From the NCBI GenBank assembly GCA_002095305.1, contig MIEI01000009.1, positions 1-64,000 on the forward strand: a stretch of 64,000 bases of DNA, in the 5' to 3' direction. Below the pieces are notes generated by a model that worked only from the letters and a program-made list of their open reading frames with translations, was not told the DNA's origin and ran no database searches. Source of the DNA: Pantoea brenneri (GTDB lineage Bacteria > Pseudomonadota > Gammaproteobacteria > Enterobacterales > Enterobacteriaceae). Below are positions 19,020 to 30,600 of this stretch, piece by piece. The translations under genes and the position numbers were made by a program. Numbering within the stretch: the first letter of the stretch is position 1; every line of letters starts with the position of its first letter.

Positions 19020-20294
19020 TTACTGCAACAGCGTGCGCAAAACAGCAGCAGCCTCTGCCTGAGCCAGCGTTTGCTGCTCGCCACGGCGTAGATCTTTAAT
19101 CACGACCTGTCCGGCCTTCACTTCATCCTCGCCTAACACCAGCGCGACGCGAGCGCCCCACTTGTCAGCACGGGCAAACTGCTTTTTGAAGTTGCCGCCG
19201 CCGAAGTTAGTCATCAACCGCAGTTCTGGCGCTTCATCACGCAGTTTCTCCGCCAGTTGCATGGCTGCAGACTGCACGCCCTGACCCGAAGCGATTACAT
19301 AGACATCCACATTGCTCGTCGGTTCAAAATCGGGATTCACCGCCTGAACCAGCAGCACCAGACGTTCCATGCCCATAGCAAAACCTACGGCTGGGGTTGC
19401 GCGTCCGCCGAGCTGTTCAACCAGGCCATCATAGCGTCCGCCACCGCACACCGTGCCCTGTGAACCGAGGCTGTCGGTCACCCACTCAATCACCGTGCGA
19501 TTGTAGTAATCAAGCCCGCGCACCAGGCGCTGGTTGATGGTGTAGGCGATACCGGCGTCATCCAGCAGTGCGCACAGGCCGTTGAAATGCTCGCGTGATT
19601 CGTCATCAAGATAGTCGCCGAGTTGCGGCGCATCGTTCAGCAGTTGCTGAATATCAGGATTTTTACTGTCCAGCACTCGCATCGGGTTACTGTACATGCG
19701 GCGTTTGCAATCCTCATCCAGCACCTCTTTATGCTGCTCAAGGAAAGCCACCAGCGCCTCGCGGTAGCGAGCACGGGCTTCAAGGGAGCCAATGGAGTTC
19801 AGTTCAAGGCGAACGTGATCGGCGATGCCCAACGCTTTCCACCAGCGCGCGTTCAGCATGATCAATTCAGCATCGATATCCGGGCCCTGCAGGCCAAACA
19901 CTTCGACGCCCATCTGGTAAAACTGACGGTAGCGGCCCTTCTGTGGACGCTCATAGCGGAACATCGGACCCATGTACCACAGCCGCTGTTCCTGGTTGTA
20001 GAGTAAACCGTGTTCGATACCGGCTCGCACACAGCCTGCGGTTCCTTCCGGACGCAGCGTCAGGCTTTCGCCGTTGCGGTCCTCAAAGGTGTACATCTCT
20101 TTTTCAACCACATCGGTGACTTCACCGATGGCGCGTTTAAACAGCGGGGTCTGCTCCACCAGCGGTAAGCGAATTTCGCTGTAACCGTAGCTCGCCAGCG
20201 TCTGCTTGAGAACGCCTTCAATCCGTTGCCAGATGGCGGTATCCGCAGGCAGGTAATCGTTCATCCCGCGAATCGCCTGAATATTCTTCGCCAC
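19020..20294 (-). CDS. hisS: Histidyl-tRNA synthetase
   Basis: Class II synthetase charging tRNA-His, 424 residues, identical in length to E. coli. Motif 2 is seen in [18 protein letters not shown] and the histidine-binding loop in [15 protein letters not shown]-terminal anticodon-binding domain with [10 protein letters not shown] follows. It sits between ispG and yfgM as expected. Confidence 0.98.
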   Translation of the reverse strand: MAKNIQAIRGMNDYLPADTAIWQRIEGVLKQTLASYGYSEIRLPLVEQTPLFKRAIGEVTDVVEKEMYTFEDRNGESLTLRPEGTAGCVRAGIEHGLLYNQEQRLWYMGPMFRYERPQKGRYRQFYQMGVEVFGLQGPDIDAELIMLNARWWKALGIADHVRLELNSIGSLEARARYREALVAFLEQHKEVLDEDCKRRMYSNPMRVLDSKNPDIQQLLNDAPQLGDYLDDESREHFNGLCALLDDAGIAYTINQRLVRGLDYYNRTVIEWVTDSLGSQGTVCGGGRYDGLVEQLGGRATPAVGFAMGMERLVLLVQAVNPDFEPTSNVDVYVIASGQGVQSAAMQLAEKLRDEAPELRLMTNFGGGNFKKQFARADKWGARVALVLGEDEVKAGQVVIKDLRRGEQQTLAQAEAAAVLRTLLQ

Positions 20295-20399
20295 GTTAGA
20301 ATCTCTTAATGCAAAAAAACCTGTCCGGCATCATACCTTATGAGGATGAAACCGCACAGGTTCAGTCAAAAAAGTCACGCACGCAGGCCGCGCACGCCA

Positions 20400-21520
20400 T
20401 TATTTTTCCAGATGCTGCACATCAATACGGCGCGTGGCATCAAGCATCGATGCTTTGGCACGAATACGCGCTTCCAGCTGATCGATCATATCGTTGTTGT
20501 CGAGACGATCGCGCTGACGCACGCCATCTTCGTAGAAGCCACTTTTCTTGTTGCCGCCGGTGACGCCCAGCGTAGAGATGGTCGCTTCGCCCGGTCCGTT
20601 AACCACACAGCCGATAATGGAGACATCCATCGGCGTGATGATATCTTCCAGACGCTGTTCCAGCGCATTAACAGTGCCGATTACGTCAAACTCCTGACGT
20701 GAACAGGTAGGACAGGCGATGAAGTTGATGCCACGCGAACGAATGCGCAGTGACTTCAGAATATCAAAACCGACCTTCACTTCTTCGATCGGATCGGCCG
20801 CCAGCGAGATACGCAGCGTGTCACCAATCCCTTCGGACAGCAGTAAACCGAGCCCAATGGCGGATTTTACCGCACCGGCTCGCGCCCCGCCCGCTTCGGT
20901 AATACCGAGGTGCAGCGGCTGCTCAATCTGCTTCGCCAGCAGACGATACGATTCGACCGCCAGGAAGACGTCCGACGCTTTTACGCTGACTTTGAACTGA
21001 TCAAAGTTAAGGCGATCGAGGTGATCGACATGGCGCATCGCCGACTCAAGCAGTGCCTGTGGCGTCGGCTCGCCATATTTTTCCTGCAGATCTTTTTCCA
21101 GCGAACCGGCGTTTACGCAATCCGGATCGGAATATTATTGTCGCGTGCGCAGTCGACCACCATGCGGATACGCTCGTTATTGCCGATGTTGCCGGGATTA
21201 ATCCGCAGGCAATCAACGCCATATTCGGCCACTTTCAACGCGATGCGGTAGTCAAAATGGATATCGGCCACCAGCGGGACGTTCACCTGCTGTTTAATCA
21301 GTCTGAATGCTTCTGCTGCATCCATCGTCGGCACCGAGATGCGGACGATATCGACACCGACGCGCTCAAGGGCTTTGATCTGATTTACCGTCGCCGCCAC
21401 GTCTGTGGTGCGGGTGTTCGTCATCGACTGAACAGCGATTGGCGCGCCGTCACCGACTGGCACCTTGCCGACGTAAATGCGTTTGGATTTACGGCGGATA
21501 ATGGGTGCTTCGTTATGCAT
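20400..21520 (-). pseudogene. ispG: 4-hydroxy-3-methylbut-2-enyl-diphosphate synthase IspG (frameshifted here)
   Basis: [4Fe-4S] enzyme of the MEP isoprenoid pathway, essential in E. coli. The N-terminal barrel (start MHNEAPII at 21520) reads to NNIPIRI. The frame then breaks near 21116 and continues one frame over from [16 protein letters not shown] to the C-terminus. Restoring one G (ATTGC to ATTGGC) gives 373 residues (E. coli 372). Cluster ligands are seen in ACPTCSRQ and CVVNGPGE. Essentiality makes a sequencing error the best explanation. Confidence 0.9.
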
Positions 21521-21557
21521 ATTTCTTCTCCACAATTGCCCGGTACGCGATACGCTG

Positions 21558-22565
21558 TTATTGCGCACCCAACGTCAGGCGAGCAACCTGGTTATTACGG
21601 ATAAAACGACTTAAATCAACGGGCTGATTCTGATATTGCACCTGAACCGCGGAAGGAGCGCCAATTTTCAGACGATACGGAGCGGTTCCTGCGAGACTGA
21701 GTTTACCACCGCTGCGCTGCAAGCCGCTGAACAGTTTTTTACCGGTTGCATCGCTAACTTCCAGCCAGCAGTCGGCATTAAAGGTCATCACCACCGCGTT
21801 TGGATCGCCAGCGGGTTCACTGACCGCTGCTGCGCCGACCGGCATCTGCGGTGCGGTGCTGGCCGCCGGAGCGGCCGCGCTGGTGTCTACCGGTGCCTGG
21901 CTGGGCGATACCACCGCATTACTGGTGTTGTCTGACTGAGCAGCAGGCGCGGTATTGCTGGCACTGGCGGCCGGGGCCGTCGTGGCTGGCGTGCTGGTGC
22001 CGGCAGCGCTGTTATCTGCTGCTGGCGGGGTGTTGCTTTCATCCGGCGCAGCCGGGGCGGTGCTGTCACCGCTCGACTCCCCCAGCGGAATAGACTGACC
22101 GTCACCGCTGCTGCCATTCTGATCGGCCATCGACACCAGATCGTCCTGCGAGGCTTTGTGATTCTGCCACCACCAGGCACCCGTCAGACCGACCACCACA
22201 AACAGCACCAGCCAGGTGAAAATCATCAACCAGCCGTCACGCTTTTTGCGGCGCTTACCCAGCGAGAAACTTTGCATCGGTTCGATTTTTGCAGCACGAA
22301 CCGGCGTCTGTTTCGCCATCATTGGCAGCAATTCCTCTTCAGGAATATGCACCAGTCGAGCGTAGGAGCGAATGTAGCCGCGCAGGAAAGTAGAGGCCAA
22401 ATCAGCAGGCGATTTGTCTTCTTCAATGTCACGCACGGTAGAAAGTTTCAGACACAGGCGTTCAGCGACGTTCTGCTGCGTCAGTCCCAGCTGCTCACGG
22501 GCCAGACGCAGGCGTTCACCTGTTGAATGTACTGCAGAATTCTCTTGAGTGGCTTCAGTATTCAT
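21558..22565 (-). CDS. rodZ: Cytoskeletal transmembrane protein RodZ
   Basis: Rod-shape factor linking MreB to the wall-elongation machinery, 335 residues. The cytoplasmic Xre-like helix-turn-helix (about 15-75) contains [20 protein letters not shown] basic stretch [10 protein letters not shown] precedes one transmembrane segment (about 112-132). A long Ala/Ser/Thr/Pro-rich periplasmic linker (about 150-245) leads to the C-terminal DUF4115 domain. Its 5' end overlaps the pilW gene by a few bases. Confidence 0.96.
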   Translation of the reverse strand: MNTEATQENSAVHSTGERLRLAREQLGLTQQNVAERLCLKLSTVRDIEEDKSPADLASTFLRGYIRSYARLVHIPEEELLPMMAKQTPVRAAKIEPMQSFSLGKRRKKRDGWLMIFTWLVLFVVVGLTGAWWWQNHKASQDDLVSMADQNGSSGDGQSIPLGESSGDSTAPAAPDESNTPPAADNSAAGTSTPATTAPAASASNTAPAAQSDNTSNAVVSPSQAPVDTSAAAPAASTAPQMPVGAAAVSEPAGDPNAVVMTFNADCWLEVSDATGKKLFSGLQRSGGKLSLAGTAPYRLKIGAPSAVQVQYQNQPVDLSRFIRNNQVARLTLGAQ

Positions 22566-23292
22566 TAGCTAAATAACGCTGGTACTGTATCGATTGCGGA
22601 AAACGTCGCGCTAACCGGTCGCCATAACGTGAAACGTCAGCGGCATTTCCCTGTAGCGCGGCGAAACGTAAGTGTAACGCCAGACTGCGTGCCGTTTCGG
22701 GCCGCTGTTGCTGGTATATATCGAGCAAAATCTGCGCGTTAGCCAGTTGATTATCGGCCATCAGCTTTTCAGCTTCAGCCAGCACTGCCCCGGCTTTGCG
22801 ATCGTCCGTCTCAATGGCCTGCCGCAATTCACGGCGCGCGGCGGCAAAATCGCCTGCCTGCAGATAACAAAATCCCGCCAGTTCAAGCGCATCGATCCGG
22901 GCGTCAATCTGCTGCGCATCACCTGCCCGACTAAACTGTTGATGCGCTTCGCCATACTGCCTTAAAGCGCAAAGAAACGCACCGTAATTGTTAGCGACAA
23001 AACCATTCAACGGCGCCTGCTGCTGCGCCAGTTGATAGTGGGCCCGCGCTGCCGCGCGGTTACCCCGCTTCTGTGCCAGTCGGGCCAGTGCCAGCGAGAC
23101 CCGATAATCATCCGGTGCCGCCGCCTGCGCCCGCAGGAAATTGCGCTCTGCTGCCGCCTCATCGCCGCCCGCCAGATAGTGCATCCCTAACTGTAGACGC
23201 AGTTCCGACGCGCCGGGTGACTGCGTCTGGCTGACACACCCGCTTACAACAAACAGGGCCAGTAAAATCCCCGGTAATCCCTTACTCATCAT
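22555..23292 (-). CDS. pilW: PilW/PilF-type TPR lipoprotein
   Basis: Outer-membrane lipoprotein resembling the PilF/PilW pilotin for type IV pilus secretin assembly. The lipobox VVSGC lies near residue 20, followed by TPR repeats such as [20 protein letters not shown] and [20 protein letters not shown]. The start is set at MMSKG (23292) because GGA precedes it; a Met three codons upstream is possible. Its place between rlmN and rodZ occurs in several Enterobacterales but not, as I recall, in E. coli K-12. No other pilus gene is nearby. Confidence 0.8.
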   Translation of the reverse strand: MMSKGLPGILLALFVVSGCVSQTQSPGASELRLQLGMHYLAGGDEAAAERNFLRAQAAAPDDYRVSLALARLAQKRGNRAAARAHYQLAQQQAPLNGFVANNYGAFLCALRQYGEAHQQFSRAGDAQQIDARIDALELAGFCYLQAGDFAAARRELRQAIETDDRKAGAVLAEAEKLMADNQLANAQILLDIYQQQRPETARSLALHLRFAALQGNAADVSRYGDRLARRFPQSIQYQRYLANEY

Positions 23293-23369
23293 CGTTTCCA
23301 TCCGGTTGACGTTAGCAGCGTACAGCCTGCCACGCGCGTCACCCTCAGGAAACGTTAACGGTCAGCCTT

Positions 23370-24539
23370 TCAGAGCGCTTTCACAGATATCGCTTCACCG
23401 GCCATCTTTTTGCGCAGGGTACGTTTGGTACGGTCGATAACTTCACCTGCCAGCTGACCGCAGGCGGCATCAATATCGTCGCCACGGGTTTTACGCACGA
23501 TAGTGGTGAAACCGTAGTCCATCAGCACTTTAGAGAAGCGATCGATGCGGCTGTTAGAGCTGCGGCCGTACGGTGCGCCCGGGAAGGGGTTCCACGGAAT
23601 CAGGTTGATTTTGCACGGCGTATCTTTCAGTAATGCGGCAAGCTCATGCGCATCGTCAGTGCTGTCATTGACATGATCCAGCAACACGTACTCGATAGTG
23701 ACGCGACCCTGGTTGGCATTCGACTTACCAATGTAGCGTTTCACCGCCGCCAGGAAGGTTTCGATATTGTATTTTTTGTTGATCGGGACGATGTCGTCAC
23801 GCAACTTGTCGTTCGGCGCGTGCAGCGAGATCGCCAGCGCGACGTCAATCATATCGCCCAGTTTGTCGAGCGCAGGCACGACGCCAGAGGTCGAAAGGGT
23901 CACACGACGCTTCGATAAACCGAAACCGAAGTCATCCAGCATGATCTCCATGGCGGGCACCACGTTATTGAGGTTGAGCAGTGGCTCACCCATGCCCATC
24001 ATCACCACGTTGGTGATGGGACGCTGGCCGGTGATTTTGGCCGCGCCGACAATTTTCGCCGCGCGCCATACCTGACCAATAATTTCTGAAACCCGCAGGT
24101 TACGGTTAAAGCCCTGCTGAGCGGTCGAACAGAATTTACACTCCAGCGCACAGCCCACCTGTGAAGAGACGCACAGCGTGGCGCGGTCGCCTTCCGGGAT
24201 GTAGACGGTTTCCACCAGCTGATCGCCAACGCGGATCGCCCATTTAATGGTGCCATCGGTGGAGCGCATCTCTTCCGCCACTTCCGGGGCGCGGATTTCC
24301 GTCAGCTCCATCAGCCGGGTACGCAGCTTTTTGTTGATGTCGGTCATCTGCTCGAAGTCATCGCAGCAGTAGTGATAGATCCACTTCATGACCTGGTCAG
24401 CGCGGAACGGCTTTTCGCCGAGCGACAGGAAGAATTCGCGCATCTGCTGACGGTTGAGATCCAGCAGGTTAATTTTTTGGCTCTTGGGGGAAACAACAAT
24501 CGGGGATGCGGACGCGGACGTCACAATCTGTTCGGACAT
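23370..24539 (-). CDS. rlmN: Dual-specificity RNA methyltransferase RlmN
   Basis: Radical SAM enzyme making m2A at 23S rRNA 2503 and tRNA position 37. It has 389 residues (E. coli 384). The radical SAM motif CALECKFC and the following [11 protein letters not shown] are intact. The conserved C-terminal Cys that forms the methylated intermediate is seen in [10 protein letters not shown]. The enzyme needs a [4Fe-4S] cluster, relevant to the reduced isc locus in this window. Confidence 0.97.
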   Translation of the reverse strand: MSEQIVTSASASPIVVSPKSQKINLLDLNRQQMREFFLSLGEKPFRADQVMKWIYHYCCDDFEQMTDINKKLRTRLMELTEIRAPEVAEEMRSTDGTIKWAIRVGDQLVETVYIPEGDRATLCVSSQVGCALECKFCSTAQQGFNRNLRVSEIIGQVWRAAKIVGAAKITGQRPITNVVMMGMGEPLLNLNNVVPAMEIMLDDFGFGLSKRRVTLSTSGVVPALDKLGDMIDVALAISLHAPNDKLRDDIVPINKKYNIETFLAAVKRYIGKSNANQGRVTIEYVLLDHVNDSTDDAHELAALLKDTPCKINLIPWNPFPGAPYGRSSNSRIDRFSKVLMDYGFTTIVRKTRGDDIDAACGQLAGEVIDRTKRTLRKKMAGEAISVKAL

Positions 24540-24590
24540 AATGTTCTCTGGCCTCGTTGTTACACGTTATGGCGCTGTTCATGAATAGGT

Positions 24591-24632
24591 AAAAAAATGC
24601 GCCTTCATCAAGCGGAGTTAATGAAGGCGCAA
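24591..24632 (-). terminator. Terminator of ndk
   Basis: The 11-base stem TGCGCCTTCAT/ATGAAGGCGCA is followed on the minus strand by seven T. It lies about 95 bases beyond the ndk stop codon. Confidence 0.85.
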
Positions 24633-24724
24633 TATTGTACAACATCTGCGGCCTGATAACAGGCGGGAGTCGCCTCCCTCAGGCAGATTTTTGTAAAGCC
24701 AGCCGGTGGTTTATCGCCAGGCGA

Positions 24725-25156
24725 TTAACGGGTACGCGGGCAGATTTCGTTTTCGCCGAAGAAGTAGGCGATTTCACGGGCAGCAGATTCTGCAGAATCT
24801 GAACCGTGGGTCGCGTTCTCGGTGAAGCTGTCAGCGTAGTCAGCACGCAGGGTGCCGGCCAGTGCGTTTGCCGGGTTAGTCGCACCCATCAGGTCACGGT
24901 GACGCTGAACGGCGTTTTCGCCTTCCAGTACAGAAACCACTACCGGACCAGAGGTCATGAATTCAACCAGACCGTCGAAGAATGGCTTGCCCTGATGTTC
25001 AGCGTAGAAACCTTCAGCCTGCTCTTTGCTCAGCTGCAGCATTTTTGCGCCAACGATTTTGAAGCCTGCGCTTTCAAAACGGTTGTAGATGGCACCGATC
25101 ACGTTTTTAGCGACGGCGTTTGGCTTGATGATAGAAAAAGTACGTTCGATTGCCAT
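24725..25156 (-). CDS. ndk: Nucleoside diphosphate kinase
   Basis: Balances nucleoside triphosphate pools by phosphate transfer through an active-site histidine, seen in NATHGSDS. It has 143 residues from the ATG of MAIERTFS at 25156, with AGAGGT upstream; a longer in-frame extension to 25198 is not family-like. It ends [12 protein letters not shown]. It is upstream of rlmN as in E. coli. Confidence 0.98.
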   Translation of the reverse strand: MAIERTFSIIKPNAVAKNVIGAIYNRFESAGFKIVGAKMLQLSKEQAEGFYAEHQGKPFFDGLVEFMTSGPVVVSVLEGENAVQRHRDLMGATNPANALAGTLRADYADSFTENATHGSDSAESAAREIAYFFGENEICPRTR

Positions 25157-25331
25157 GATGACCTCTGTCTTGACGTCCTGAAGAAACCGGGGGCGCACGC
25201 CCCGGCTAAGAAACGGCGCCGATTATAGGGGCAGAGCCTGGCGTTGCCTATCAGAGATCCGCAATTTATTGAAAAATCTTGATCTGAATCGAAGCAAAGC
25301 GGGCGCAACTCTGATTTAGCGTAAAAAAGCA

Positions 25332-27653
25332 TCACAGGCGGCTGAAGGTGACGGTGGCCAGTTGACCCGCTTCATCCATCACCACCAGCTGATAGTCGCC
25401 CGGACGATCGAGATGCAGCGACAGCGTGCCGTTCTGGCCTGGCTGTGGCTGACCGTTGAGAAACCACCAGCGCGCGGTGCCTTGTCCACCCTGCACCGCC
25501 ACCGGCAGTACCAGGACCGGATTGCCCGGCAGCGGCTGCACCCGCTGTCCGTCAATCACGCCGGTAACGATCAGCGGTGCGCTGCTGCCCTGCTCCAACG
25601 GAGGACAGTGCGGATCGATTGGCGGTAAGCGCTGCGCCCGGCGTTCCTGGGGTGGCAGCCAGGCCTCCAGCGGCAGCGGCCACATCAGGCGTTCACGGCT
25701 GCTGGCCTGTGGGCAATCCGCCGCCACCCGCAATCCCCGGTCGTTTTGCCAGTAGCGTAACCGCAAGCCGCTGAGGCTCTCCTGCCCGGCGGCCAGCAGC
25801 GTGGGCGGCAGCGTGTCGTTGAGCACCCAGCTCTGCCGCCGCTGCCGGCAATTCTGATCGCCCACCGGCAGTGGCTGGCCGCCAGGCCAGCAGATAGCGG
25901 CAACCGTTACCGAGGCTGGACACGGATCGGCAGGCCATTCCTGCCCGGCTAAGCGGCTCATCAGGATGCTGTTAATCTGATTCATCACCGGTACCGCCGA
26001 GGCCACGCCTGACTGACCGGCCACCGGCGTCGCATCCGGTCGTCCGACCCAGACGCCAATCAGGTAGCGCGGATTCACTGCAACCGCCCAGGCATCGCGG
26101 TAGCCGTAGCTGGTGCCGGTTTTCCACGCCAGCGGAACCACCGCCGGTTCGCTGCCGTTAGCCGCTGGCTGCGCCTCACCTGCCAGAATGCGGCGGATAA
26201 TCCATGCCGCGCCAGGCGACAGTAGCGGTCGCTGCTGCAACGGCTGATCGGGCATCCAGCGCAGCTGACCGGCGTTGCCGTGACGGGCAAAGGCACTGTA
26301 AGCCGCTACCACTTCGTCCATTCTCGCCCCCGTGCCCCCGAGGATCAGCGACAGATTAGGCCCCGAACCGGCTGGAAAACGTAAATTGAGCCCGACATTA
26401 CGCAGACGGGCCGCCACATTTTTGGGTCCCAGCGCCTCCAGTAGCTGAACGGCAGGCAGGTTAAGTGAGCGCACTAACGCCTCGCTGGCGCTGACCGGGC
26501 CATGAAAACCGCTGTCGAAATTACCCGGCCGGTAGTCGCCGACGCGACGCGGTACATCCTGCAACAGTGATTCTGCATGGATCAGGCCATCATCGAGCGC
26601 CATGCCATAGACAAAGGGTTTTAACACCGAGCCGGGCGACCGCACGCTGGCGATCATATCCACCTGACCAAAGCGGCTGTCATCGCCAAAGTCGGCGGAA
26701 CCGACATATCCCTGTACCGCCATGGTGGTGTGATCGACTACCAGCACCGCCAGCGAGGTGCGCGGTGGAAGCTGGCTTTTAATGTTCAGCGCCATGCTTT
26801 CCAGCTGACGCTGCAACGACGGATCGAGGGTCGAGACAATCTTTTCACGGTCGCTGATCGACAGCAGACGCCGGGCCAGTAAGGGCGCCATCTGTGGCAT
26901 CTGTCTCGGCGGAAGCCAGACCGGCTCCTGTCGGATTTCAGCCACCTGCTGAGGCGACCAGACGCGGTACTGCGCCAGCCGATCCAGCACTTTGTTGCGG
27001 GCGGCTTCGGCCCGCGCCGGCCAGCGATCCGGCCGTAACCGGCTGGGAGCCTGTGGCAACACCGCCAGCAAGGCGGCCTCGCCGCGGGTCAGCTCAGCGG
27101 GCGATTTGCCCAGCCAGCTCCAGCTTGCGGCGCCGACGCCTTCCAGCGTGCCGCCAAACGGTGCCCGGTTGAGGTAGAGAGTCAGGATATCGCGTTTGGA
27201 AAGGTGCCACTCCAGCTGCAGCGCACGCCAGGCCTGAATCAGCTTGCCCTTTAGCGTCCGCGGCTGGGGGTCAATAAGCCGTGCCACCTGCATAGTTAAG
27301 GTGCTGCCACCGGAAATCACGCTACGGTGCCGCAGATCCTGCCAGGCGGCGCGCAGCAGGGCCAGCGGATTGACGCCAGGGTGATACCAGAACCAGCGAT
27401 CTTCGTAAGTCAGTAATGCCTGCAGGTAAGCGGGCGAAACCTCTTCTGGCGTGACCGGATAGCGCCAGATCCCCTGACGATCGGCGAAGCGCCACAGCGG
27501 CGTACCGTCGGCGGCCACCACCACGCGCGCTGGCTGTGGTTGCTTAAGCGGTAACGGAGAGAGCCGATCCAGCCCCCACAGAGCCAGCAGCAACATCAGT
27601 AAAAAAAGCGGCAGCGCCAGCCACCGCTTTTTAGCCGTTCGGATGTTCAACAC
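25332..27653 (-). CDS. pbpC: Penicillin-binding protein 1C
   Basis: Bifunctional peptidoglycan enzyme, 773 residues (E. coli 770), with an N-terminal membrane anchor (about 10-28). The GT51 transglycosylase has EDRWFWYHPGVNPLAL and GGSTLTMQVARL. The transpeptidase has SPGSVLKP (active Ser) and KTGTSYGYRDAW. A C-terminal PBP1C-specific beta domain follows. The gene begins 12 bases after yfhM on the same strand, the conserved pairing of PBP1C with the bacterial alpha-2-macroglobulin. Confidence 0.96.
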   Translation of the reverse strand: MLNIRTAKKRWLALPLFLLMLLLALWGLDRLSPLPLKQPQPARVVVAADGTPLWRFADRQGIWRYPVTPEEVSPAYLQALLTYEDRWFWYHPGVNPLALLRAAWQDLRHRSVISGGSTLTMQVARLIDPQPRTLKGKLIQAWRALQLEWHLSKRDILTLYLNRAPFGGTLEGVGAASWSWLGKSPAELTRGEAALLAVLPQAPSRLRPDRWPARAEAARNKVLDRLAQYRVWSPQQVAEIRQEPVWLPPRQMPQMAPLLARRLLSISDREKIVSTLDPSLQRQLESMALNIKSQLPPRTSLAVLVVDHTTMAVQGYVGSADFGDDSRFGQVDMIASVRSPGSVLKPFVYGMALDDGLIHAESLLQDVPRRVGDYRPGNFDSGFHGPVSASEALVRSLNLPAVQLLEALGPKNVAARLRNVGLNLRFPAGSGPNLSLILGGTGARMDEVVAAYSAFARHGNAGQLRWMPDQPLQQRPLLSPGAAWIIRRILAGEAQPAANGSEPAVVPLAWKTGTSYGYRDAWAVAVNPRYLIGVWVGRPDATPVAGQSGVASAVPVMNQINSILMSRLAGQEWPADPCPASVTVAAICWPGGQPLPVGDQNCRQRRQSWVLNDTLPPTLLAAGQESLSGLRLRYWQNDRGLRVAADCPQASSRERLMWPLPLEAWLPPQERRAQRLPPIDPHCPPLEQGSSAPLIVTGVIDGQRVQPLPGNPVLVLPVAVQGGQGTARWWFLNGQPQPGQNGTLSLHLDRPGDYQLVVMDEAGQLATVTFSRL

Positions 27654-27665
27654 CCTGCCATCCGC

Positions 27666-30600
27666 TTACCGGACATTCATCGGCGGCGGCGTACTGCCGA
27701 TGGCGTGCCACTCAGGAACATACATCGATTCCACCTGCGGCGGTGGCATCCGGTAAGTGCCTGGCGTGACGGCCCGCGCCAGATAGATCAGCGTCGCAGG
27801 ACGATAGCTATCAACAGCCAGCGCGGCGACAAAGCGATCGTCACGGAACTCAATATGCCGGAGGTTAACCTGCTGCATATCCATCATGCTCTCTTTTAAC
27901 GCATCCGTGCTGTCACCCAGGCTGGCGCTGCTGTCGGCCAGATTCTGATTTTCCAGCTCCAGTCCGGCAGGCAGTAAATCCACCACCAGCGCATCGCTGA
28001 TGTCGCGTCTGGCTGAAACGGTCAGACGTACCACCAGCAGCTCACCGCTGCGCAGTTGGCTGAGATCGGCAGCTTTGCCGTCGAGGGTGAAGTACTCCCG
28101 TTTGATCGCCAGCTGCTGGCTGACCGGCGCTGGCGGGCTCAGCGGATACCCCACCACGTTCAGGTTGCCATACAGGGCCGCCGGGCCCGGATTGCTTATC
28201 GTCACGCCCTGCGTCAGCTGCTGAGCATCCAGTCCGCTGTTTAACGGCGCATGGCCGGTTACCGGTTGCGGCTTGCCCACGATGTTCGCCTGCCAGCTCT
28301 GACCCTGAGCCGTTTGCAAGGTGCGCGCAGCCAGATAGAGCGCGTTATTCTCCTGCGTCGAGAACCCGCGTTTACCATTAAGCTCTTTCGACAGCGACAG
28401 CAGCAGGCTGTTTTGCAGATCCGGCTGTAGCTGGTTTTCCGCTAACAGCGCAATCATCATGCCCTGATCGCGTACCGTGCTGCCGTAGTCTCCGATCCAG
28501 CTATCGTCAGGGCGCGTCAGGCTGGCAGCCTGCGCGACCGCCAGCTGCGACCGCTGGGCATCCCCCATCAGCTTCAGCGCCACCCCGAGCTGCATCAGCG
28601 CCAGCCCCGATCGGCTCTGATCACGCTTTTCATACAGCGCTCGCAGAGCACCCAGCGGCGCGCGCTGCTGCCGCGCCAGTACCAGGCCGGCGTAGGCCTG
28701 CACGCTGAAGCGCAATGCGTCAGGCTGGTTACTGCCGCTGGCAGTGATCTGCGCCGGGTCCTGTAAGTAGCGCAGCAGCCGGGCATTGGCACGGGCGATC
28801 AGGTCGTCAGGCAACGCATAACCCGCCTCGCTGGCACGCAGCAGAAAATCGGTCACGTAAGCGGTTAACCAGAACTCCTCTTCGCTCTGTTTACCCCATA
28901 AACCGAAGCTGCCGTCCGCGCGCTGCATGCCTGCCAGCCGGGCGATGCCGGTATCCACCGCCGCCCGCCGCGCCTCATCAGTGCTGGTTTTAATTCCCAT
29001 CGCACTGAGCTGCGCCTGGCTGGTGTAGAGCGAGGCCACAGGCCGCTGGCGGTCTGCTCCAGACAACCGTAAGGATAGGCATACAGCGCGCTGATATAGC
29101 TGGCGAGATTTAACGGCGGCCGATTACTCAGCGTCAGTTGCCCGGTCAGCGTCTGGCTGTCGAGACCGGTAAACGCCGCAGCCGCCACCTGCCACGGCCG
29201 ATCGGGGGTAATCACCGCATCAAAATTGAGGGTCTGGGCAGGATAAGGCGGCCTGACGCCGATCTTCCACTGCTGTTTGCTGGGCCGTAGCTGCTCGCCA
29301 GGCAGATTCAGTCCGCTGATCTGCACCGCGACCTCACCGTCGCCAAAACCGTTTTTCGCCGTCACCGGTATCTGCAGGGTAGTGCGAGCGCCTTTTGCCA
29401 GACTGATAGTCTGACTGGCGGCCCCCGTCAGTCCGATCAGGCCACTGGCTGCCACATCCACTTTCAGAGTCTGTGGCAGATCGGTCAGGTTGGTAACGTC
29501 CAGCGCCAGGGAGGCCTGGTCGCCGCTGGCAAGAAAGCGCGGTGTCGCCAGTTCACTGACCAGCGGCGCTGCCACCACCACTTTGCGCTCTGCAACGCCG
29601 AAGCTGTCGTCACTCCAGGCCTGCGCCATCAGTCGCAGCTCACCGTTAAACGCCGGGATCGGCAGCGTAAGGGTACCTTTGCCCTCTTTATCCAGCGTCA
29701 CAACCTGTAATTGCTGCGCCACAATATTGACGTGGGTAAGCGGCTTTTTACCACCGCGCGTATTGGAAGGATCTTCGCCATCACCGCCAAAGCGCAGCGT
29801 CGCCAGTCGCCCCCCGCCCTCAATCAGCTGGCCGAACACGTCATACTGATCGACGTTATAGCGTTTACGACCGAAAAACGCCTGCCACGGGTCGGGCGTC
29901 TGGTAATCGGTCACGCTCAGCACGCCACTGTCGACCGCCGACAGCAGCACCTGCACCTTCTCAGGCAGGGGGCCGCCATCGCGGCTGGCCTGCACTTTCA
30001 CCGTCAGGTTCTGCTCAGGCCGGAGGGTGGCGGGCGTATCCAGCGTCAGATTGAGTCGCCGCGCCTCGGTCGCCATTGGCAGATGCAGCAGTCCGACCGC
30101 GCGTTTTGGCGTCGCCCCGCTGACCTTATCGCCGTCGCGCACCACGATGGCACTAAAGTAGAGATCGTGACGCTGCCAGCTGTCGGCAATCGGCACGTCA
30201 ACCTGGGTGCCACCCTGTGGCACGGTTAACGGCTGCCACCACAGCGTACCGCTGCTCGACTCCACCATCAGATAGCCTTTACCGGCTGTCGGAGACTCCA
30301 CCTGCAGATGCACCGTTTCGCCAGGCTGATACGCCGCTTTATCCAGCTTCAGTTTTACCTGATCCGGGCGCAGTGCCCCGGTGCCATTGGTATTATCCTG
30401 CCAGTCATAACCCGCCTGAAAACGTACGCTGCTGACGATCTTTTCGCCCGCCTGCACCTCAAGCCGGTAACTGCCCCACTCGACCGGGAAGCCCACCTTG
30501 CTGCCGCCGCCCGCCGGCAGAGTGATCACGCGTTCATCTTCCTGCAGGTCTTTGGCATCGTAACGCGACTGCCAGCCTTCGCTGTCAGAAAAGCTCCAGT